Assembly (NCBI GenBank): GCA_021463345.1
Contig: JAJTYM010000017.1
Location: 1 to 64,000, forward strand
Reading direction: 5' to 3'
DNA length: 64,000 nt
From: Pseudobdellovibrionaceae bacterium
GTDB taxonomy: Bacteria > Bdellovibrionota > Bdellovibrionia > Bdellovibrionales > JAMPXM01
Every line of letters begins with the position of its first letter. Position 1 is the first letter of the stretch. This document shows positions 58,565-64,000 of the stretch, in pieces. The notes under the pieces were generated by a model that saw only the letters and a program-made list of their open reading frames with translations, did no database searches and was not told the DNA's origin. The translations under genes and the position numbers were made by a program.

Positions 58565-60220
58565 TTGAACAGCGTTTTTAAGAGCCTGGTGGCGCAGTTC
58601 CGCGAGTTCTACAGGAACTTGACGCCGACCAAACGGGTTTCGATGCTGATCGCATCGGTCATCTTGCTGGCGTCGGCCGCCTTCACGCTCATGATGGTCT
58701 CGGGCGCCGACTACGTCCCGCTGTTCACCAACATCCCGGGCGACCAGACGGCGCTCATCATGGGGAAACTCCAGTCGAAGAACATCCCGTTCAAGGTCGT
58801 CGACGGCGGGCGCACGATCACCGTGCCGAAGGAGCTGTTGCACACGACCCAGATGGCGATCATGTCCGAGATGGGGTCGGCCAAGATGGGCACGGTCGGC
58901 GGCCTCGAGATCTTCGACAAGCAGGATTTCGGCGCGACCTCCTACGCGCAGAGGATCAATTTCCAGCGGGCCCTCCAGGGAGAGCTCACCCGCGCGATCA
59001 ACACGCTCGACGCGGTCAAGCAGAGCAAGGTCATCCTCGCGTTGCCGCCGAAGAAGAATTTCATGGAGGAGGCCGGGAAGCCGACGGCGAGCGTCGTGCT
59101 GGAGCTGCACCCGGGCAAATCGCTGACCGACGACCAGGTGCGCGGCATCACGTACCTCGTGTCGAGCTCGGTCGAGGGCCTCGAGCCGGAGAAAGTCACG
59201 GTCGTCGATTCCCGCGGCAAAATGCTGTCCAAAGCGCACGACCCCGGCATGGGCGGCTCGGGCGAGATGCTCGACATGAAAGCCAAGATGGAGCGCGATC
59301 TCGAGGAGAGGGTCGAAAGCATCCTCTCGCGCGTCGTCGGCAACGGAAAGGTCATCGCGCGCGTCAACGTCGCGTTGAGCCCGCGGCAGATCCATACGGT
59401 CGAGGAGAAGGTCGATCCGGATGCCGCCGCGGTCGTTTCCGAAACCAGCGAGACCGAGTCTCTCGACGGGAACCGCACGAACCCCGCCGGCGTCCCTGGC
59501 GCGCGCGCCAACCTGCCGGGCGCGGGCGACGCCGGAGTCGTCGGCTTCAACCAGAACGTCGACAAAGAGCTCAAAACCACCAACTACTCGGTTCCCAAGA
59601 CCGTGCGCAACATCAGGGAAGGCGCCGGCGGCCTCGAGAGGGTCAGCGTCGCGGTCCTCGTCGACGGGACCACCGGGATCGAGCAAGGCGACGGCGGCGA
59701 CGCCAAGGAAACCTACCAGGCGCGCACGCCGGAGGAACTGCAGAAATTCGAGAGCATCGTCCGCAACGCCATCGGTTTCAGCGAAGCCCGCGGCGATTCC
59801 GTCAAAATCGAGAACATCCGCTTCCAGAAAGAGGATTTCGCCGAGTCGAACAAGCTCCTGACGACGCTCGAGCGCCGCAAGCTCCTGCACGCGCTGCTTA
59901 AATGGGCGATCATCGCGTTCGCCCTGGCGATGTTCTTCTTCCTCGTGATCCGGCCGTTCATGCGGTGGATCACGGACAGTTTCCAGGATTCCGTCGAGGA
60001 CATGCTCCCGCGCACGATCGAGGAGCTCGAGGAGCTCCAGGCCGTCGACAACACCTTGCCCGGCATGTCCAGCGCGTTGCCCGTCTTGGAGGAGTCGCTT
60101 GATCCCGACAAGGCCGAGTCCGAGCTCCTCCGCGAGCGCATCATGAGCCTGATGGAAAAAGACGAGGAGAAAGCGGCCGGAGCGTTCAGCCTGTGGCTCG
60201 TGAGAAGGGATGACCGATGA
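58565..60220 (+). CDS. fliF: Flagellar MS-ring protein FliF
   Basis: This 551-aa MS-ring subunit has a first membrane helix (VSMLIASVILLASAAFTLMM), ring-building motifs (YVPLFTNIPGDQ, KVILALPPKKNFMEE, VEGLEPEKVTVVDSRGKMLS), a second helix (LKWAIIAFALAMFFFLVI) and a cytoplasmic tail for FliG binding. The TTG start has GAGGGGG upstream. Its stop overlaps the fliG start (ATGA). Confidence 0.96.
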   Translation: MNSVFKSLVAQFREFYRNLTPTKRVSMLIASVILLASAAFTLMMVSGADYVPLFTNIPGDQTALIMGKLQSKNIPFKVVDGGRTITVPKELLHTTQMAIMSEMGSAKMGTVGGLEIFDKQDFGATSYAQRINFQRALQGELTRAINTLDAVKQSKVILALPPKKNFMEEAGKPTASVVLELHPGKSLTDDQVRGITYLVSSSVEGLEPEKVTVVDSRGKMLSKAHDPGMGGSGEMLDMKAKMERDLEERVESILSRVVGNGKVIARVNVALSPRQIHTVEEKVDPDAAAVVSETSETESLDGNRTNPAGVPGARANLPGAGDAGVVGFNQNVDKELKTTNYSVPKTVRNIREGAGGLERVSVAVLVDGTTGIEQGDGGDAKETYQARTPEELQKFESIVRNAIGFSEARGDSVKIENIRFQKEDFAESNKLLTTLERRKLLHALLKWAIIAFALAMFFFLVIRPFMRWITDSFQDSVEDMLPRTIEELEELQAVDNTLPGMSSALPVLEESLDPDKAESELLRERIMSLMEKDEEKAAGAFSLWLVRRDDR

Positions 60221-61263
60221 ACGCGCCGATCCGGCTGCAGAAGCCAGAAAGCATCGACTACGACAACCTCAAGGGGTTCGAGCGGGCGGCGATCCTCGTT
60301 AATTACCTGGGGCCGGACGCGGCCAAGAAGCTTCTCCGGCACATGGACGACGGCGACATCCGCAAGCTCCTGACCGTCATGAGCAAGTTCCGCATCGTGC
60401 CGATCGAGGTGACCAAGAGAGTGCTCGAGGAGTACTACGAGCTGATCAGCGAGTCGGGCGAGTACATATTCTCGGACAGGACCTCGTCCAAGGACACGGT
60501 CGTGGACGCCGTCGGCGAGGAGCGCGCCCGCGGCATCCTCGGCCATTTGAACGCGACGAACACCGCGCAGAGGTCCCTGGAGTCGTTGGAGGTCGTCGAC
60601 GCCAAATCGCTCGCCAACTTCCTGATCAACGAGCATCCGCAGACGGTCTCGGTGATCCTCGCGCATCTCGAACCCGAGAAGAAGGGCGAGGTCCTCAAGC
60701 GCCTGCCCGAAGCGCTGCAGGCCGAGGTGGTGTTGCGCATGGCGAACCTCGACCACGTTGCCCCCGAGCTGATCGCCGAGGTCGACCGCGTGCTCAAGGA
60801 AGAGCTCGCCACCCTGGGGACCGTCGAGCAGGCCGCGCTCGGCGGGGTGCAGCCGGTCGCCGAGATGCTCAACGTCATGGACAAGAACACGGAAAAGGCG
60901 ATCATGTCGCGGATCGAGGAGAAAGACCCGATCCTCGCCGAGGAGATCCGCAAGCTCATGTTCGTGTTCGAGGACATCGTCAAGATCGACGACAAGGGCA
61001 TCCAGACCCTCCTCAAGGAAGTTCCGAACGAGAAGCTCCTTCTGGCCCTCAAGACGGCCAACGAAGAGATCAAGAACAAGATTTTCAAGAACATCTCGCA
61101 GCGCGCGGCGAACCTCCTCAAGGAGGACCTCTCGAACATGGGGCCTTCGCGCCTTTCGGACGTCGAATCGGCGCAGGTCGAGATCGTCAACATCGCGCGC
61201 CGTCTCGAGTCGGAGGGCAAGATCCTCATCGCTCGCGGCGGTTCCGAGGACGCGTTGGTGTAA
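60217..61263 (+). CDS. fliG: Flagellar motor switch protein FliG
   Basis: This 348-aa switch subunit carries torque from the stator and binds FliF. It shows the N-terminal FERAAILVNYLGPDAAKKLL, the middle NEHPQTVSVILAHLEPEKKG (EHPQ motif), and the C-terminal torque helix FVFEDIVKIDDKGIQTLLKE with the charged residues that meet MotA. The length is typical. Confidence 0.98.
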   Translation: MNAPIRLQKPESIDYDNLKGFERAAILVNYLGPDAAKKLLRHMDDGDIRKLLTVMSKFRIVPIEVTKRVLEEYYELISESGEYIFSDRTSSKDTVVDAVGEERARGILGHLNATNTAQRSLESLEVVDAKSLANFLINEHPQTVSVILAHLEPEKKGEVLKRLPEALQAEVVLRMANLDHVAPELIAEVDRVLKEELATLGTVEQAALGGVQPVAEMLNVMDKNTEKAIMSRIEEKDPILAEEIRKLMFVFEDIVKIDDKGIQTLLKEVPNEKLLLALKTANEEIKNKIFKNISQRAANLLKEDLSNMGPSRLSDVESAQVEIVNIARRLESEGKILIARGGSEDALV

Positions 61264-61272
61264 GGGAGCGGC

Positions 61273-62046
61273 ATGAGCTCTGTTTTGGAAAAGGACGAAG
61301 CCGAGAAGTTGGCGGTCCCCTATACGCCCCGGAAGTTCCCGCAGGCTGTCTCGCCGGCGGCCAAGGAGTTCGTCTCCCGGCGGACGCCCCAGGCGGAAGC
61401 GAGCTTCCGGATCGACCCGCTCAACGCGCTCCAGGCCGGCGTCGCCGAGCTCGATCGGATCTCCGTCGAGCAGCGGGTCGAGCGGCTCGCCATGGAAAAG
61501 GTGCAGCGGATCCGGGACGAGGCCTACCAGGAGGCCTTCCAGTCGGGGCTCGACGAGGGCCGGGAACGCGCGTTCAGCGAAAGCCGGGAAGTCCTTGATG
61601 GGAAGCTCGCGCACCTCGGCGAGTTGCTGGCCGGGATCGCCGCGCTCAAAGCCGATCTGGTCACGGCCAACGAGGCGCACCTGATGAAACTCCTGTTCTT
61701 CATGGCCAGACGGGTCGCCATGGACGAGGTCCGCGCGCGCCCCGAGGTGATCCTCCCCGTCCTCCGGCAGGCGGTCGAGAGCGCGCAGTCGGAGGAGAAG
61801 ATCGTGGCCAAGGTCTCGAGATCGGATTTCGAATTCATCCAGGCCGCCGCGGGGAAGCTCGGCAAGGGACTCGAGTTCGTCGCGCGCGTCGAGCTCGAGG
61901 AGAGCGACGCGATCCGGCCCGGGGGCTGCGTCGTGGAAACCAACTACGGTTCGGTCGACGCCAGCATCGAGCGGCGGGTGGAGAGGCTCTGGGAAACGAT
62001 CTCCGAGAAACTGCCCAAAGCGGGCGATACGTTCGGCGACGGGTGA
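61273..62046 (+). CDS. fliH: Flagellar assembly protein FliH
   Basis: This 257-aa protein regulates the export ATPase FliI. The N-terminal third is variable. A helical middle (EAYQEAFQSGLDEGRERAFS, with small residues spaced four apart) leads to the FliH domain ending GGCVVETNYGSVDASIERRV, the conserved late motif. It follows fliG by 9 bp and precedes fliI by 9 bp. Confidence 0.93.
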   Translation: MSSVLEKDEAEKLAVPYTPRKFPQAVSPAAKEFVSRRTPQAEASFRIDPLNALQAGVAELDRISVEQRVERLAMEKVQRIRDEAYQEAFQSGLDEGRERAFSESREVLDGKLAHLGELLAGIAALKADLVTANEAHLMKLLFFMARRVAMDEVRARPEVILPVLRQAVESAQSEEKIVAKVSRSDFEFIQAAAGKLGKGLEFVARVELEESDAIRPGGCVVETNYGSVDASIERRVERLWETISEKLPKAGDTFGDG

Positions 62047-62055
62047 GGACCGGAA

Positions 62056-63384
62056 ATGAACCTTGAGCTGAGCCTGCAGAAGTACTGGGTCGCGCTCGAG
62101 GGGGCCCATCTGGCCGAGGACAGCGGCAAGATCACCCAGGTCGTCGGCCAGATGATGCTCGGCTACCTGCCGGGCGCGACCGTCGGCAGCGTTTGCGAGG
62201 TCCATCCGGCCCCGGGCTTCGCGGCCTTCTCGGCCGAAGTGATCGGTTTTCGGGATCGCCACGTCCTGTTGATGCCCTTGGGCGAGATGCGCGGGGTGGG
62301 CCTTGGGTCGCGCATCGTGCTGCGCCGGCGGACGGCGACGGTCAAGGTGGGGCCGCAGCTCCTGGGCCGCGTGGTCAACGCTTTCGGCGAGCCGATCGAC
62401 GGCAAAGGGCCGATCGAATCCCTCGACGAGGCGCTGGTCTACAGCCCGGTCGCCAATCCCCTCGATCGCGACCCGATACGCGATCCCATGGACCTCGGCG
62501 TGCGCGCCATCAACGGGTTGATCACTATCGGCCGTGGGCAGCGAGTGGGCATCATGGCCGGTTCGGGCGTGGGCAAGTCGGTCCTGATGGGCATGCTCGC
62601 CAAGGGATCGAACTCGGACGTCAACGTCATCGCGCTCATCGGCGAGCGGGGCCGCGAGGTCAAGGAGTTCATCGAGGAGATCCTCGGCGCCGAAGGCATG
62701 AAGCGATCCGTGGTGGTGGTCGCCACCAGCGACCAGAGCCCGCTCATGCGCATGCGCGGGGCGTTCACCGCCACGACGATTTCCGAGTATTTCTGCGGCT
62801 CGGGCGCTCACGTCCTGTTGATGATGGACTCGGTCACGCGCTTCGCGATGGCCCAAAGGGAAATCGGCCTGAGCGCCGGGGAGCCGCCGGCGAGCAAAGG
62901 CTACACGCCGAGCGTGTTCGCGCTCCTGCCGAAGATGCTGGAGCGCGTGGGCGTTTTCCGCGGGAAAGGCAGCGTCACCGGCCTGTACACGGTCCTCGTG
63001 GAGGGCGACGACATGGACGATCCGATCGCGGACTCGGTCCGCTCGATCGTCGACGGCCACATCGTGCTCGATCGCGGATTGGCGAGCCGCGGGCATTTCC
63101 CGGCGATCGACGTCCTGCAGAGCACGAGCCGCGTCATGCGCGGCGTGGTCGACGACGATCACGCGCGCCTGGCGCGCGCGGTGAGGGAGAACTTGGCTGT
63201 CTACAAAGAAGCCGAGGACCTCATCAACATCGGCGCGTACAGGTCGGGGGCGAACCCCGACATCGATCAGGCGATCCAACTCCATCAGCCGATCACGCGT
63301 TTCCTGCGCCAGGACGTCGACGAGCGGACGTCGTTGGAGGACTGCACGCGGATGATGGCCGGGATCCTGGGGCAGGGGCGATGA
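62056..63384 (+). CDS. fliI: Flagellum-specific export ATPase FliI
   Basis: This 442-aa F1-beta-like ATPase supports flagellar export. Walker A is MAGSGVGKSVL, and ALIGERGREVKEFIEE and Walker B HVLLMMDSVTRFAMAQREIG follow. SAGEPPASKGYTPSVFALLP is the catalytic region, and GDDMDDPIADSVRSIVDGHI is typical. The length is normal. Confidence 0.98.
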   Translation: MNLELSLQKYWVALEGAHLAEDSGKITQVVGQMMLGYLPGATVGSVCEVHPAPGFAAFSAEVIGFRDRHVLLMPLGEMRGVGLGSRIVLRRRTATVKVGPQLLGRVVNAFGEPIDGKGPIESLDEALVYSPVANPLDRDPIRDPMDLGVRAINGLITIGRGQRVGIMAGSGVGKSVLMGMLAKGSNSDVNVIALIGERGREVKEFIEEILGAEGMKRSVVVVATSDQSPLMRMRGAFTATTISEYFCGSGAHVLLMMDSVTRFAMAQREIGLSAGEPPASKGYTPSVFALLPKMLERVGVFRGKGSVTGLYTVLVEGDDMDDPIADSVRSIVDGHIVLDRGLASRGHFPAIDVLQSTSRVMRGVVDDDHARLARAVRENLAVYKEAEDLINIGAYRSGANPDIDQAIQLHQPITRFLRQDVDERTSLEDCTRMMAGILGQGR

Positions 63385-63400
63385 GGCGGGGTGACGGAGG

Positions 63401-63847
63401 ATGAAGTTCACGTTCCCTTACGACAAGCTCCTGGACCATCGCAAAGCGCTCGAGGAGGTCGCGCGCAGGGAGTACGCGGCGGCCCGCGCGCGGGTGGACG
63501 AGGCGGAAGCGGAGCTGCGCTCGATGTACGACGGGATCGCGCGCTCCCGCGAGCGCGCCGGCCGCTTGGAAAGAGAAGGGGGCGCGCAGGGCCCGGCGTT
63601 GAGCCTGATCGGCGAGTTCATCGACGGCCAGAGGATCCGCATCGAGCGGCAGAGGCGGAAGATCCGCGAGCTCCTGATGGACGCCGAAGAGAAGCAGGGC
63701 GCCCTGATCGAGGCCGCCAAAGAGCACAAGACGCTCGAAAAGCTCAAGGAGCGCCGACTGAAGGAATTCAAGCGCGCCGTTAAAAAGAAAGAGCTCAAGG
63801 AAATCGACGAGATCGTCACGACCCGGTTCAAGAGGGAAGGTGCCTGA
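63401..63847 (+). CDS. fliJ: Flagellar export protein FliJ
   Basis: This 148-aa, highly charged coiled-coil protein acts as general chaperone and stalk of the FliI ring. It starts MKFTFPYDKLLDHRKALEEV, a usual FliJ opening, then forms long helices rich in Glu, Arg and Lys. It starts 16 bp after fliI and its stop overlaps the next gene by one base. Confidence 0.9.
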   Translation: MKFTFPYDKLLDHRKALEEVARREYAAARARVDEAEAELRSMYDGIARSRERAGRLEREGGAQGPALSLIGEFIDGQRIRIERQRRKIRELLMDAEEKQGALIEAAKEHKTLEKLKERRLKEFKRAVKKKELKEIDEIVTTRFKREGA

Positions 63848-64000
63848 TGCAGGGCTACGACGCGTTTTTCAAGCAAGCCCGCGAAGCGGGCGCGCGGACC
63901 GGCCGCGCGCGCGCGGGCGGCGAGCCGAAGTTCAAACTCGCGGCGGCGGAACCGTCCGTCAGCCCTGAAGCGCGGGTCAAAAAGCTCCTGGCGGCGAAGA
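63847..64000 (+). CDS. Start of a further flagellar-operon gene, cut by the window end
   Basis: The frame opens with ATG 63847 inside the fliJ stop (TGATG) and runs to the window end. It starts MQGYDAFFKQAREAGARTGR and continues in an Ala/Arg/Lys-rich style. Position after fliJ suggests a MotE-like or FliK (hook-length) protein, but 51 residues do not decide. Confidence 0.7.
   Translation, partial: MQGYDAFFKQAREAGARTGRARAGGEPKFKLAAAEPSVSPEARVKKLLAAK

Noticed and set aside
59713-63411. 1232-residue open frame on the minus strand
   Set aside because: It is antisense to fliF-fliI, has an Arg/His/Asp-rich composition and no family features.

Overview
This is a high-GC (roughly 65% by eye) chromosomal window from a flagellated Gram-negative bacterium. 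Three things point to a deltaproteobacterial or Bdellovibrionota-like lineage: several flagellins, an Mla outer-membrane lipid system, and a flagellar operon headed by a sigma-54 activator. That placement is an inference from gene content and style. No rRNA or other species-level marker is present.

Layout. 1-1390 is the edge of an AT-rich integrated element: a short tyrosine recombinase lacking its N-terminal domain, a tRNA-Leu(CAG), and a second copy of the 5' half of that tRNA. 1390-14824 is mostly core: RNase R and a UbiB-family kinase (genes overlapping by 119 bp), two flagellins with sigma-28-like promoters, folate/thymidylate genes (folA, thyA), an HD phosphohydrolase, a secreted HExxH protein and a MaoC-type hydratase. 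15052-19440 encodes one very large lipoprotein with 14 FG-GAP blades that fall into two sets of seven. 19448-22694 (minus) is a thiolase / SDR-like / glutaryl-CoA dehydrogenase operon. A perfect 50-bp inverted repeat separates it from purD.

24299-30222 (minus) holds a sensor kinase and NtrC-type regulator in line with an M14 peptidase and a HAD phosphatase. glmU-glmS follow on the plus strand, giving hexosamine and UDP-GlcNAc supply. 34424-37999 encodes a large membrane-anchored protein with six 73-residue repeats. trmFO and a DciA-like gene follow.

40396-44860 (minus) is a complete TonB-receptor / TonB / ExbB / ExbD operon. 45508-50154 is an accessory patch with lower GC in places and decayed genes: a two-TM protein, an antitoxin-like remnant, a secreted trypsin-like protease, a secreted protein that joins an HExxH region to an IucA/IucC-like region, and a duplicated tail of mlaD. 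50261-53082 (minus) is mlaE-mlaF-mlaD with a leading lipoprotein gene.

53275-64000 (plus) is the flagellar basal-body/export operon. It begins with a sigma-54 promoter, then a TPR protein, a receiver-less sigma-54 activator, flgB, flgC, fliE, fliF, fliG, fliH, fliI, fliJ and a gene cut by the window end.

The genes of most interest are the exported HExxH/IucC-like fusion, the two-propeller lipoprotein, the 73-residue repeat protein, the 50-bp inverted-repeat element and the sigma-54 layout of the flagellar operon. All calls come from reading the sequence and from recalled family motifs; no database search was run.
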